From Dehalobacter sp. CP (GTDB lineage Bacteria > Bacillota_B > Desulfitobacteriia > Desulfitobacteriales > Syntrophobotulaceae), in NCBI GenBank assembly GCA_009910795.1, contig VMEE01000093.1:1-64000 (forward strand): 64,000 bases of DNA, in the 5' to 3' direction. The notes under the pieces were generated by a model that did no database searches, was not told the DNA's origin, and saw only the letters and a program-made list of their open reading frames with translations. This document shows positions 1 to 8,223 of this stretch, piece by piece (the first letter of the stretch is position 1; each line of letters begins with the position of its first letter). The position numbers were made by a program, and so were the translations under genes.

Positions 1-2
1 AG

Positions 3-314
3 GAAGTCTTGAAAGAGCAAACCCAAAACATAAAAGAATATAAGAAGGCCAATAAGGGCCAAGCCGTGAGCGACCAGGAAGATAGCCTGGAAGCAGGGGA
101 CGAACAGGATGCAACGGCTGTAGATAATCAGGATGTAACGGATACTGGCGATCAGACTGCCACAGTCGATGGCCAGTCTACTTCGGATGAAACAACAGTG
201 GATGGCACAAGTGATGAAAGTGGTGGAACCGTCGATGCTCAAAGTATTCAGAACACAGTCACGAATACCCCTCCAAATAACGGACATAACGGTAAAGGGC
301 AAGGAAAAAGATAG
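3..314 (+). CDS. C-terminal part of an acidic, low-complexity hypothetical protein (5' end outside window)
   Basis: The frame is already open at the window edge, so this is probably the tail of a longer gene. A TTG at 9 is possible, but the AGGAAG before it is only two bases away. After a short charged stretch (KEYKKANKGQ) the chain is almost all D, T, Q, S, G and V, with loosely repeated DxQ/VDG motifs such as DNQDVTDTGDQ and VDGQSTSDETTVDG, and it ends in a small basic tail (NGKGQGKR). No fold or family can be named; an extracellular or spore-surface linker-type tail is one possibility. It is followed by a bidirectional terminator. Confidence 0.55.
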   Translation, partial: EVLKEQTQNIKEYKKANKGQAVSDQEDSLEAGDEQDATAVDNQDVTDTGDQTATVDGQSTSDETTVDGTSDESGGTVDAQSIQNTVTNTPPNNGHNGKGQGKR

Positions 315-380
315 GACTTTATATTTTCAATAACTGAGAATCATTCAAATTGCATAAAATGCAATGCCTCCCAAAAAGAA

Positions 381-430
381 AAACAGACAGCTATCAGGCA
401 GATAAAGTGCCAGGGCTGTCTGTTTTTGTG
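381..430. terminator. Bidirectional intrinsic terminator
   Basis: An 11-bp stem (AAACAGACAGC at 381-391 with GCTGTCTGTTT at 415-425) has a T run on the plus side and an A run on the left that gives a U tract on the minus side. It separates the acidic plus-strand gene from the converging DUF2922 gene. Confidence 0.8.
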
Positions 431-461
431 GTCTTCATCTGTTTAGGCCGGTACTGCCCGC

Positions 462-701
462 TTACGCTTGCGGAGGATCATAAAGGTCATTGGTCGTAGT
501 TTCGATGACCTTTATATCCTTTACCCCTGTAAGGGCACCGTTTGCCGTGAGGAATATCCCGCCTGCTATAAGCGCGTTCATAACGTCCATGGCTTCAGCC
601 AGCTGAATATCCTCTCGCGGTTGGGGAACTGTTAGGGAAAACGTGTTCTCTCCGGTGGTCGCGAAAGTTAATCTTGCTGTTCGGTTGGTGGTCACAGCCA
701 A
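462..701 (-). CDS. DUF2922 family protein
   Basis: This 79-residue protein shows the DUF2922 pattern: a beta strand (RLTFATTGENTFSLTVPQP), a helix around EAMDVMNALIAGGIF, then TANGALTGVKDIKVIETT and a short tail. The family is common in Firmicutes, is usually paired with DUF1659, and has no established function. A GTG at 710 lies inside the ribosome binding site GGAGGTGATT. The TTG at 701 sits seven bases after GGAGGT and is the better start. It lies 38 bp downstream of the DUF1659 gene on the same strand, so the two are very likely co-transcribed. Confidence 0.85.
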   Translation of the reverse strand: MAVTTNRTARLTFATTGENTFSLTVPQPREDIQLAEAMDVMNALIAGGIFLTANGALTGVKDIKVIETTTNDLYDPPQA

Positions 702-739
702 TTGAATCACCTCCTTGACGCCTGAAATTGCCCTCCGCT

Positions 740-967
740 TTACGCTTCGTTTGTCAATTCATCCGTTCTTCTGAAGTAAACGTCAAGCAGCGTATATTCC
801 GACAGACTGAAGATGGCGTGAGCCGCCTCATAGACAGCTTGATTCGAAGCATTGTAAACAATATTGTTAAGGGTTCGCTGTTTGGTTATCGGAGCATCGG
901 AGGTGCTGACTCCGGTCTGATAAACCAATACCAGAGCGGCGCCGGATGGTGCTGAAACAACGGCCAT
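740..967 (-). CDS. DUF1659 family protein
   Basis: This 75-residue protein begins MAVVSAPSGAALVLVYQTG and continues with a TKQRTLNNIVYNAS strand and helix EAAHAIFSLSEYTL, which is the DUF1659 layout. The function is unknown; the family typically sits beside DUF2922, as here. The start was set at 967 because GAAAGGAG (977-984) ends nine bases upstream. The ATG at 976 directly abuts that site and is too close. Confidence 0.85.
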   Translation of the reverse strand: MAVVSAPSGAALVLVYQTGVSTSDAPITKQRTLNNIVYNASNQAVYEAAHAIFSLSEYTLLDVYFRRTDELTNEA

Positions 968-1056
968 TCCAATCATCTCCTTTCTCTTTTATTGGACAGC
1001 TTACTTGCTGTCTTGTATATACTATGCTTGGCTTGTCCAAAGGTTCCCAAAAAAAA

Positions 1057-1923
1057 TCAGGAACGAACTCTAAGCGGTTTCTTGGGGGGCGGCCACTCTT
1101 TAATCGTCTCTGCCATGTATTCAATCAGTCGATTGGCCTCTTTTCTTTTTTCTTCTTTCAGGTTCGGATCGATATGGGCCAGATTGGTGAGCGCTGTCGT
1201 CAGATCGAAGAAGGTATCGGCGATTGTTTTGCAGCAAGCGTTGCATTTTTCTACATACTTGATGTGAGCGTCCGGGTCATGTTCGGTTTTAAGGTTGTGG
1301 GTAAAAGGGGCTGTTATTGCAGAGGGGGCATCACCGGCAGAGGAGGCATTGTTGGCAGATTGCGCTTCTGCATTGATATTTTCCGGATTCGTTGGCCTTG
1401 TTGCAGCCTTAGCGTGCTCCTTTTTTAATTCGGAGATGGTGCTGTCGATCGTCTCCAGCCCTTTTTTAAGTAGCTGATTCTCCTGAAGCACCTGCTCCTT
1501 CGCCTGATTGGCCTGATCTCTGTCCTTCAGAGCCTGCTGAAGCTCCTGTTTCGTCATACTGCCGACGTCATTGTGCGTGATGAATTCCTCCCGTTCCTCT
1601 GCCGGGAAACCCAGTAAGAGGAGGGCCTGGGTATAAGTCAAATGGGACACTGGTGTCCCATTTGAGCTGTCGGATACTTCAGGGAAGTTAGGCCCGTACT
1701 CTTCGTAGAGCTTTATCAGCCTGGAGGCAGTTCGGCGAGAATAGTTCACGGACTCTTCCAGCCACTTAATCCATTCCCCGTGTTTGACCAGATCTTTGGC
1801 TTCCAGCAATCGACGGCCGATTTCAATGGCGCCGGCAAGCAGGATTTTTTTGGTTTGGCAGGTTATCATATTTATCTCAGCCGCTATGACAAGCGGTGTG
1901 CGTTCGGTGATCGGATTATCCAT
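1057..1923 (-). CDS. DUF3102 domain protein, probable DNA-associated factor
   Basis: This 288-residue protein has an N-terminal DUF3102 domain (about residues 10-110): a helix with IGRRLLEAKDLVKHGEW, then WLEESVNYSRRTASRLIKLYEEYG, which resembles a helix-turn-helix as in phage and plasmid antirepressor-like proteins. Residues 125-185 are a likely coiled coil (KDRDQANQAKEQVLQEN through STISELKKEH). A low-complexity N/A/P/T linker and a C-terminal helical part (CNACCKTIADTFFDLTTALTNLAH) follow. Two neighbouring cysteines (NACCK) could bind metal, but this is not shown. The role is unknown. It stands apart from the DUF1659/DUF2922 pair by about 90 bp. Confidence 0.8.
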   Translation of the reverse strand: MDNPITERTPLVIAAEINMITCQTKKILLAGAIEIGRRLLEAKDLVKHGEWIKWLEESVNYSRRTASRLIKLYEEYGPNFPEVSDSSNGTPVSHLTYTQALLLLGFPAEEREEFITHNDVGSMTKQELQQALKDRDQANQAKEQVLQENQLLKKGLETIDSTISELKKEHAKAATRPTNPENINAEAQSANNASSAGDAPSAITAPFTHNLKTEHDPDAHIKYVEKCNACCKTIADTFFDLTTALTNLAHIDPNLKEEKRKEANRLIEYMAETIKEWPPPKKPLRVRS

Positions 1924-2089
1924 GCCGCCCGCCCTTTCATTATGAGTCTAATTACAGCATATGCAGATGGGTTTCGGATGGTGAGGGCTTGGTTTTGTGA
2001 CGTAACAGACAGAAGTAATAGCAATGGCAAAAGATAGCTAAAGATAGCAGGAATAGCTATAGACAATAAACGCAGCGCAATAATAAATA

Positions 2090-2119
2090 AATCCCACGGG
2101 TTTTGAATCCGTGAGATTT
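2090..2119 (-). terminator. Intrinsic terminator after the coiled-coil gene
   Basis: Read on the minus strand, the sequence forms a stem of about ten bases around CACGG/CCGTG and runs into TTTATTTATT. It lies 35 bp beyond the stop of the coiled-coil gene and before the DUF3102 gene. Confidence 0.65.
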
Positions 2120-2154
2120 TTAATATCAAAATGATTTGTTATTGAGACTTTGTT

Positions 2155-2550
2155 TTATACGGGCCTTCTCTGCAGGGATCTGATGGAAATTTCATGTTCG
2201 CCAAGTACCTGGATAATCGATTTTTGGTCATCTGAGATCTTGTCTAATTTATGATTGGTCTCTGTCCGAAATTCCATCAGTCCGGCTGTTTGCTCAACAA
2301 CAACATCCAGTTTATGTTCAACCTTACAGAGTCGTTGATCCATGGAATCCAGTCGTTGGTCGATATCGTCGAATCGTTGGTCGATACCGTCGAACCGTTG
2401 GTCGACACCATCGAATTGTTGGTCGATACCATCGAATTGTTGGTCGATACCATCGAATCGTTGATTAATACCATCAAATCGTTGAGAAATGTCTTTCTTC
2501 ATTTCTCTGATTTCACGAAGCACGATAGTCTGAAACTCATCATTGGACAT
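2155..2550 (-). CDS. Coiled-coil protein with RFDGIDQ heptad repeats
   Basis: This 131-residue protein has a short N-terminal helix (NDEFQTIVLREIREMKKDIS), then about eight consecutive heptads of the form QRFDGIDQ, then CKVEHKLDVVVEQTAGLMEFRTE and a C-terminal charged helix. The strict spacing of F/I or L/M positions predicts one continuous coiled coil, probably oligomeric. No membrane segment is seen after the chosen start. The start at 2550 follows GGAGGG by eight bases; an upstream in-frame extension to 2619 has no ribosome binding site. Proteins of this type are common beside phage or regulatory genes, but no function can be assigned. Confidence 0.75.
   Translation of the reverse strand: MSNDEFQTIVLREIREMKKDISQRFDGINQRFDGIDQQFDGIDQQFDGVDQRFDGIDQRFDDIDQRLDSMDQRLCKVEHKLDVVVEQTAGLMEFRTETNHKLDKISDDQKSIIQVLGEHEISIRSLQRRPV
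2332..2490. repeat. 21-bp tandem repeat, about eight copies
   Basis: The hexamer TCGTTG recurs exactly every 21 bases at 2332, 2353, 2374, 2395, 2416, 2437, 2458 and 2479. Each unit encodes one heptad of the coiled coil on the minus strand. Central units are nearly identical, which suggests recent copy-number change by slippage or recombination. Confidence 0.9.
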
Positions 2551-2698
2551 AGCGGCTTCCCTCCAAAACAAAATGGATCCTTTAATAGATATTATGCAAT
2601 ATAAAAAAGAAAAAAACAACCATAAAATTCCAAAAATTTACAAAATAATGTTGCCATTTATGGGAAGAAAATATTTGGTAATATCTAACTTGAACCCA

Positions 2699-2727
2699 TT
2701 GACCCAAGGCACAAAGGAAGATAAGAT
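2699..2727 (+). promoter_or_regulatory. Sigma-A type promoter for the RND efflux operon
   Basis: TTGACC (2699-2704), a 17-base spacer and TAAGAT (2722-2727) make a reasonable housekeeping promoter. It points at the efflux genes and is followed at once by a palindromic operator. Confidence 0.55.
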
Positions 2728-2742
2728 AAGAGAGGTGACGTG

Positions 2743-2758
2743 CCGACTGACCAGTCGG
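2743..2758. promoter_or_regulatory. Palindromic operator, probable TetR-family binding site
   Basis: CCGACT-GACC-AGTCGG is a perfect 6-bp inverted repeat with a 4-base centre; the flanking GGTC extends the GACYGACYRGTCGGTC look typical of TetR-family operators that control efflux genes. It starts about nine bases after the expected transcription start. The likely ligand-responsive repressor is the TetR gene at 7504, the last gene of the same strand cluster. Confidence 0.6.
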
Positions 2759-2850
2759 TCGCGACGGCCACGGCCGCAACCACGACATTCATGAATATGT
2801 CCCAAAAAGAATAGACTTAGAAAGATATTGATTTACGGGGGAGTAGAAAA

Positions 2851-4116
2851 ATGAAATTCAAAATGAAACGGTCTGAGCAGGGTGGCAGCCCGGACTTGAA
2901 AAAACCGATTGGGAAGAAGAAAATGATCATTACCGTGATTGCAATCCTGCTTGTCCTTCTGGTCGGGGTAAGAATCTACGGTGCGATACAATCTGCTGCT
3001 GAAAAGAAGGCGGCAGAACAAAACAGACAGAATTATGTCCCGGTGGAAGCGTTGACCTTACATAAACAGAGCATCTCTTCTGCGATTACCTTAAGCGGCA
3101 AAGTTGAAGCGGATAAAGAAGCTTCCGTGGTCGTCGGCACCCCGGCCAAAGTGGCGGCGGTCTATACCAAAGTTGGGGACCGGGTCAGCAAGGGCCAGGT
3201 ACTTTTCAGCCTTGATAAAACCGATCTGATGTCCAGCTATAACCAGGCTTCAGCGGCCTATCAGCTGGCGCAGGCCGGCTATGAAACCAATATGGCCAAT
3301 TATGAAAACAGTAAAAAGAATTATGAGAATATGAAACAGCTGTATGAAATCGGCGCGGTCAGCAAGTCGGAGCTTGATCAGGCTGCCGTGGCGGCTTCGG
3401 ATGCGGTTCTGGAAACGTATAAAGGCCAGCTGGCTCAGGCCAAGGCTGCTTATGACGCGGCGCAGAAAGCCCTGAATGATATGGATGTCAAGGCGCCGAT
3501 CGACGGTGTCCTTACAGCGCTCGATGTGAAAATTGGGTCGATGGTGATGAGCGCCGTTTCTCCGGCCAGGGTGGTGGATTTGAATAAAGTGTTTGTTACA
3601 GTAAGCCTCAGCGAGCAGGAGATCAACAGCGTGCACAGCGGCCAGTCGGTTCAGATTGAAGTGCCTGCGGCTTCAGTGAAAGTCAAAGGGGTTATTGACA
3701 GTGTAAGTATTGCAGCCAATGCCCAGGGCAAATACGCGCTCAGAACCTATATCGATAATAAAGACGGAATCATCAAACCCGGCATGTTTGCCAATGTGAC
3801 CTTAAACATTGCCGGCAAAGATAATGTCTTGGCTGTGCCGACCGATGCGGTGATTTTTCACGGCGGAAAAGACGTCGTGTATGTTGCCAAAGATAATGCT
3901 GCAGCCGAGATGGAAGTAACGACAGGACTTGAGAGCGGCACCGAGACGGAGATCGTCGGCGGACTGACGGAAGGGGACATCGTCATTATCAAAGGGCAGA
4001 ACTTTGTGCAGGATGGTACGGAAATCAAAGTCGTAACTGTTGACGGCAAGCAGGTTGCTCAGGAAACGACGGATACGGCAGCTTCGGCGCAAACAGGGGG
4101 AGGCGTTCAGAAGTGA
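2851..4116 (+). CDS. RND efflux periplasmic-adaptor (membrane fusion) subunit
   Basis: This 421-residue protein of the HlyD/AcrA family links an RND pump to the outside of the cytoplasmic membrane. Basic residues and one membrane anchor (IITVIAILLVLLVGVRIYG, about 31-50) come first. A barrel-sandwich half (VEADKEASVVVGTPAKVAAVYTKVGDRV, VLFSLDKTDL) follows, then a coiled-coil hairpin (about 130-205), the second lipoyl half (DVKAPIDGVLTALDVKIGSMV) and a beta-barrel (VFVTVSLSEQEINSVHSGQ). GGGGGAG precedes the ATG. The stop overlaps the start of the pump gene, so translation is coupled. No outer-membrane factor gene is nearby, as expected for a monoderm. Confidence 0.92.
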   Translation: MKFKMKRSEQGGSPDLKKPIGKKKMIITVIAILLVLLVGVRIYGAIQSAAEKKAAEQNRQNYVPVEALTLHKQSISSAITLSGKVEADKEASVVVGTPAKVAAVYTKVGDRVSKGQVLFSLDKTDLMSSYNQASAAYQLAQAGYETNMANYENSKKNYENMKQLYEIGAVSKSELDQAAVAASDAVLETYKGQLAQAKAAYDAAQKALNDMDVKAPIDGVLTALDVKIGSMVMSAVSPARVVDLNKVFVTVSLSEQEINSVHSGQSVQIEVPAASVKVKGVIDSVSIAANAQGKYALRTYIDNKDGIIKPGMFANVTLNIAGKDNVLAVPTDAVIFHGGKDVVYVAKDNAAAEMEVTTGLESGTETEIVGGLTEGDIVIIKGQNFVQDGTEIKVVTVDGKQVAQETTDTAASAQTGGGVQK

Positions 4117-7100
4117 AAATATCTGAAACGTCGGTAAAACGCCCTGTTACAGTCCTGATGCTTGTTTTTATTATCATCATTCTCGGATTTGTGTCCTTCA
4201 CGCGTATTCCGCTGGACTTGATGCCCGAAATGGAATTGCCTTATGCAATCGTGAGTACATCCTACAATGGAGCAGGCCCTCAGGAGATTGAAAACCTGGT
4301 CACGCAGCCAATCGAAAAGGCTGTTTCCACAGCCCAGAATGTCAAAAATATCAGCTCCATCACTTCGGAAGGCAGTTCGCTTGTTATTCTGGAGTTTAAT
4401 TATGGAGTCGATATGGATCAGGTTGCCCTCGACCTCAGAGAAAAAATTGACCTGATTAAAGATTACTTCCCCGACGGCGTCAGCAGCCCGATGGTCTTGA
4501 AACTCAATATGAATTCAACCCCGGTCTTGACGCTTTCTATTTCGTCATCGACGATGAGTCTCTCCGAACTGCAAACCCTGTCGGAAGATACGATCCAACC
4601 GAGACTGGAAAGAGCGGAAGGGGTTGCTTCCGTGTCCGTGACCGGCGGAACCAAGGATATTATTGAAATCCGGACAAAAAGTGAGAAATTAGCCGGTTAT
4701 GGCATTAGCCTCGCTTACCTTCAGGGAATCCTGGCTTCGGAGAATGTCAACCTGCCCGGAGGTACAGTCAAGAAAGGGACCCAGGAGCTGACTGTCAAAA
4801 CGACCGGGGAATTCATGTCGGTAGCTGAGATCGAGCAGCTGCTTATTCCGCTGCCTACCGGCGGAAATGTTCAGCTGAAAGATTTAGCCGATATCGAATT
4901 AAAGCCGGATCAGCAGACAACCATTTCCAAAGCGAACGGCAATCCCGGTGTCAATATTTCGATCCAAAAACGTTCCGACGCCAATACAGTCCAAGTTGCG
5001 GAAGCAGCCTATGTAGAGATCGACAAAATCCAGGATGAACTAAAAGACGTCAAGATTACGGTGGTCATGGATAATGCAGCCTATATCAAGGCTTCATTGT
5101 ATTCGGTCGCGGAGCATGGGGTTATCGGCGCTCTCCTGGCGGTACTGGTCCTGTACATTTTCCTGCGAAATATCCGTTCTACCCTGATTATTGCTTCAGC
5201 TATCCCGATTTCCATTATTGCGACGTTTTGTCTGTTATATTTTACCGGCATTACGCTGAATCTGATGACGCTGGGCGGATTAATGCTTGGTATTGGCCGT
5301 CTGGTTGACGATTCGGTCGTGGTGCTCGAAAATATCTACCGCTTCCGACAGAACGGCTATTCCAGGGTCGAAGCGGCAGTGAAAGGATCTTCGGAAGTAA
5401 TCATCGCTGTCATGGCTTCCACGCTGACGACGGTCGCAGTCTTTTTGCCGATCGTCTTTGTCCAGGGATTAACCTCCACACTATTCCGGCAGTTTGCCTT
5501 GACGATCGCGTTTTCGCTCGGAGCATCGCTGGTCGTTTCGATGACGGTTGTCCCGATGCTCGCTTCCAAGCTGCTGAAAGTAGAGCGGAAGAATCAGACT
5601 GCTGGTTTTGCTGATGCTGGTAAGACAGGGGAAACGGATAAAGCATATACACAGACCGAAACGGCTGAAGCATCCGAAACATCCGAAACATCCGAAACAG
5701 TGAAAGTAGCCATAACGGATGCAGCGGAAGATGAAGAAAATGGCAGGGGGTTCTTCCGTACTCCTGCGTTCCTGGCGAAAGCCCACGATAAATTTGACCA
5801 GGGCTATGAAGCGCTGCTCCAGGGGTATAAAAAACTGCTCAGATGGGCCCTGGGCCACCGGAAACGCGTTTTTATCGTTACAACCATTGTCTTTGTCGTT
5901 TCCATTGCCTCTGTTGCCGCTGTTGGGACAGAATTCTTCCCGACGACGGATGAAGGCATGCTCTCGATCAGCGTTACGCTTCCTGACGGGGCAAAGGTCG
6001 GCGATACCTCGGCGGTCATGCGTGAAATTGAAACGAAGATAGAAGATATTCCCGAGATCGATACCATCTTCCTGGATGCCGGATCATCCGGAACCATGAG
6101 CCTGACAGGCGCACAAGGCAACGTTGGTACCTTTACTGTGAAGCTGCTTCCTTTAACGGATCGGAAACGCGGCGTTGTGGAGATCTCCGATGAAATCCGG
6201 GACCGGATTAAGGACGTACCCGGGGCCAAAACCAGTGTCGCAGCAACCCAGTCCGTGATGAGTGCCGGTGATCCGATCAGCATCACCATCAAAGGTGAAA
6301 ATCTGGATCAGCTGAAGAAGATCGGAGACGATTTTGTCACCGTGATTAAAAAAGTCCCGGGAACCCGGGAAGTTAAATCCAGCTATGAAGACGGAATACC
6401 GGAAGTTGAAATCAACGTGGACCGTAAGGCGGCCAGCCAGTATGGTCTGAGTGCCGGAACAATCGCCTCTGCGGTAAAAGCATCGATCAGCGGGGCAACC
6501 GCGACACAGTTTAAATACAATGGGACCGAAATCGATGTAAAGATCAAAGGGGACGAAACGTTTAATCGGAATCTCCAAGCCCTTGAGCAAATCCCGATTA
6601 CCACGAGCCTCGGCTATACCGTTACGTTGGGCGAAGTGGCGGATGTTTCCGTCAGCCGCGGTCCTGTCAGCATCAGCAGGGACAACCAGGCGAGGACCCT
6701 GACGGTCTCCGGTCAGATCAGCGGCAGGGACGTCGGCAGTGTCTCCAAAGATATTCAGACGGCGCTGGCAGATTACCGGATGCCGAATAATTATACCTAT
6801 GAAATGGGCGGACAGCAGCAGGAAATGGTCGATGCATTCAGTGACCTATTCCTTGCGCTCGGACTTGCCGTGATTCTGGTCTATATGGTCATGGCTTCCC
6901 AATTTGAGTCGCTGGTTTATCCGTTTGTCATCATGTTTTCCATCCCGCTTGGATTTGCCGGAGCGTTCTTAGGATTATTCATCACCGGCAAACCGTTAAG
7001 CGTTATGGCGATTATCGGGGTGATCATGCTGGCCGGTATCGTTGTTTCCAATGCGATCGTTCTGGTCGACTATATCAATACACGACGAAGAACGTACAAG

Positions 7101-7409
7101 GAGGACGTGCATGAGGCAATCATCAATGCAGGACCGATCCGCTTGCGGCCGATCATCATGACGACGCTAACGACTGTTCTGGCCATGCTGCCGCTTTCAC
7201 TCGGGATCGGGGAAGGCTCGGAGTTTCAGGCGCCGATGGCCATTGTCGTTATCACAGGTCTCCTATTTTCAACCCTGGTTACCCTGGTGCTGATTCCGGT
7301 CATGTATTCTTTCACGGATGATCTGTCCAACAAATTCAAACGCAAATTCAGAAAAGACAAAAAATCTAAACCGGTGATCGCAGTAAACACGGATCAGCAT
7401 ACCCTTTAA
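4113..7409 (+). CDS. RND-family efflux transporter permease
   Basis: This 1098-residue inner-membrane proton antiporter is of the AcrB/MdtB type. The first membrane helix is at about 10-30, a large extracytoplasmic domain follows, then helices 2-6 with the charged relay motif GRLVDDSVVVLENIYRF in helix 4 (two aspartates), a second large loop, and helices 8-12 ending near residue 1070. A cytoplasmic linker between the halves is enlarged by about 60 residues and carries an acidic ASETSETSET tract that halves of this family usually lack. It starts with GTG inside the stop of the adaptor gene. Substrates cannot be read from sequence. Confidence 0.93.
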   Translation: MKISETSVKRPVTVLMLVFIIIILGFVSFTRIPLDLMPEMELPYAIVSTSYNGAGPQEIENLVTQPIEKAVSTAQNVKNISSITSEGSSLVILEFNYGVDMDQVALDLREKIDLIKDYFPDGVSSPMVLKLNMNSTPVLTLSISSSTMSLSELQTLSEDTIQPRLERAEGVASVSVTGGTKDIIEIRTKSEKLAGYGISLAYLQGILASENVNLPGGTVKKGTQELTVKTTGEFMSVAEIEQLLIPLPTGGNVQLKDLADIELKPDQQTTISKANGNPGVNISIQKRSDANTVQVAEAAYVEIDKIQDELKDVKITVVMDNAAYIKASLYSVAEHGVIGALLAVLVLYIFLRNIRSTLIIASAIPISIIATFCLLYFTGITLNLMTLGGLMLGIGRLVDDSVVVLENIYRFRQNGYSRVEAAVKGSSEVIIAVMASTLTTVAVFLPIVFVQGLTSTLFRQFALTIAFSLGASLVVSMTVVPMLASKLLKVERKNQTAGFADAGKTGETDKAYTQTETAEASETSETSETVKVAITDAAEDEENGRGFFRTPAFLAKAHDKFDQGYEALLQGYKKLLRWALGHRKRVFIVTTIVFVVSIASVAAVGTEFFPTTDEGMLSISVTLPDGAKVGDTSAVMREIETKIEDIPEIDTIFLDAGSSGTMSLTGAQGNVGTFTVKLLPLTDRKRGVVEISDEIRDRIKDVPGAKTSVAATQSVMSAGDPISITIKGENLDQLKKIGDDFVTVIKKVPGTREVKSSYEDGIPEVEINVDRKAASQYGLSAGTIASAVKASISGATATQFKYNGTEIDVKIKGDETFNRNLQALEQIPITTSLGYTVTLGEVADVSVSRGPVSISRDNQARTLTVSGQISGRDVGSVSKDIQTALADYRMPNNYTYEMGGQQQEMVDAFSDLFLALGLAVILVYMVMASQFESLVYPFVIMFSIPLGFAGAFLGLFITGKPLSVMAIIGVIMLAGIVVSNAIVLVDYINTRRRTYKEDVHEAIINAGPIRLRPIIMTTLTTVLAMLPLSLGIGEGSEFQAPMAIVVITGLLFSTLVTLVLIPVMYSFTDDLSNKFKRKFRKDKKSKPVIAVNTDQHTL
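5668..5700 (+). repeat. 9-bp tandem repeat inside the RND linker
   Basis: GAAACATCC-type units repeat about three to four times and encode the SETSETSET tract of the enlarged cytoplasmic linker. This is a likely slippage site that changes linker length in steps of three residues. Confidence 0.7.
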
Positions 7410-7503
7410 CCTGTAATCAAGAGAAAAAGCTTTACTCAAAAAAGCTGTAATTAAAAGATGGAGAATTTGATTTTACAGGCATCGGATAAAGGGGGGAACA
7501 ACG

Positions 7504-8088
7504 GTGACCAAGGAACGGAAAAAAACTGAAATCCTACGGGCAGCCAGCAAAGTATTTTATATCAAAGGCTTTGAAGGAACAAAAATGGACGATGTCGCCA
7601 AAGAAGCCGGGATCGGCAAAGGGACCGTCTATGAATATTTTGACAGCAAGCAACAGCTCTTTGAGGAGATGGCCGTTTATAACTGCGAAGAGCATGGACG
7701 CAATATTCAGGACATTTTGGAAAAAGGAGGCTCTTTCAAAGAAAAAATCAGAGTTCTGGCAAAATATCAGGCAGAGCTGGTCAAGGAGCATATGCCGATT
7801 GCCAGGATGATGTCCTGTTCCAAGATTATGGTCCGGGAAATGGGAGCGGTCTTTATCGAACAGAATATCCGGGTCGGAGAGATTATCAAAAAGCAAGTCG
7901 TGCAGGCCATAGACCAAGGGGAAGTCAGGGCTGATATTGATCCGGAATTTGCTTCGGCGGCAATCATGGGCACAATCATGCAGTTTTGCGGCAAAAAAGT
8001 GATATTTGCTGAGGCCATGCCTGAGGAAGCGGACTACGATAAAATCGTTCAGGTCCTGATATCGGGGATTGGAAACGAAGCCGGATAA
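7504..8088 (+). CDS. TetR/AcrR family transcriptional regulator
   Basis: This is a 194-residue dimeric repressor. The N-terminal TetR helix-turn-helix spans residues 8-55 (ILRAASKVFYIKGFEGTKMDDVAKEAGIGKGTVYEYFDSKQQLFEEM). The rest is an all-helical ligand-binding domain with three cysteines. It starts with GTG after a GGGGGG-type ribosome binding site. It lies 94 bp behind the RND pump on the same strand and most likely controls that operon through the palindrome at 2743-2758, so that inducing compounds raise pump expression. A similar palindrome in front of its own start was not seen. Confidence 0.9.
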   Translation: MTKERKKTEILRAASKVFYIKGFEGTKMDDVAKEAGIGKGTVYEYFDSKQQLFEEMAVYNCEEHGRNIQDILEKGGSFKEKIRVLAKYQAELVKEHMPIARMMSCSKIMVREMGAVFIEQNIRVGEIIKKQVVQAIDQGEVRADIDPEFASAAIMGTIMQFCGKKVIFAEAMPEEADYDKIVQVLISGIGNEAG

Positions 8089-8145
8089 TAACAGAAGATA
8101 GTGAGCAGATCATAAAAAAATTAAAAAACAAAATTAAAAAAACAA

Positions 8146-8190
8146 GTACGTTTCCGATGAACTCAAGGCTCCGGGACGTACCTGCTTTTT
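8146..8190 (+). terminator. Intrinsic terminator after the TetR gene
   Basis: GTACGT (8146-8151) pairs with ACGTAC (8176-8181), helped by an inner CCG/CGG, and a T run follows. It lies between the TetR gene and the converging YtvI gene. Confidence 0.6.
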
Positions 8191-8223
8191 ATTAGGTAGA
8201 ATGTTGACTCGAATATAGCTTCG

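Noticed and set aside
1884..2129. Minus-strand open frame of about 80 codons with a very hydrophobic start, overlapping the DUF3102 start
   Set aside because: It shares its 3' half with the DUF3102 5' end in another frame, has no ribosome binding site, and ends in a composition unlike real membrane proteins. Judged a chance frame.
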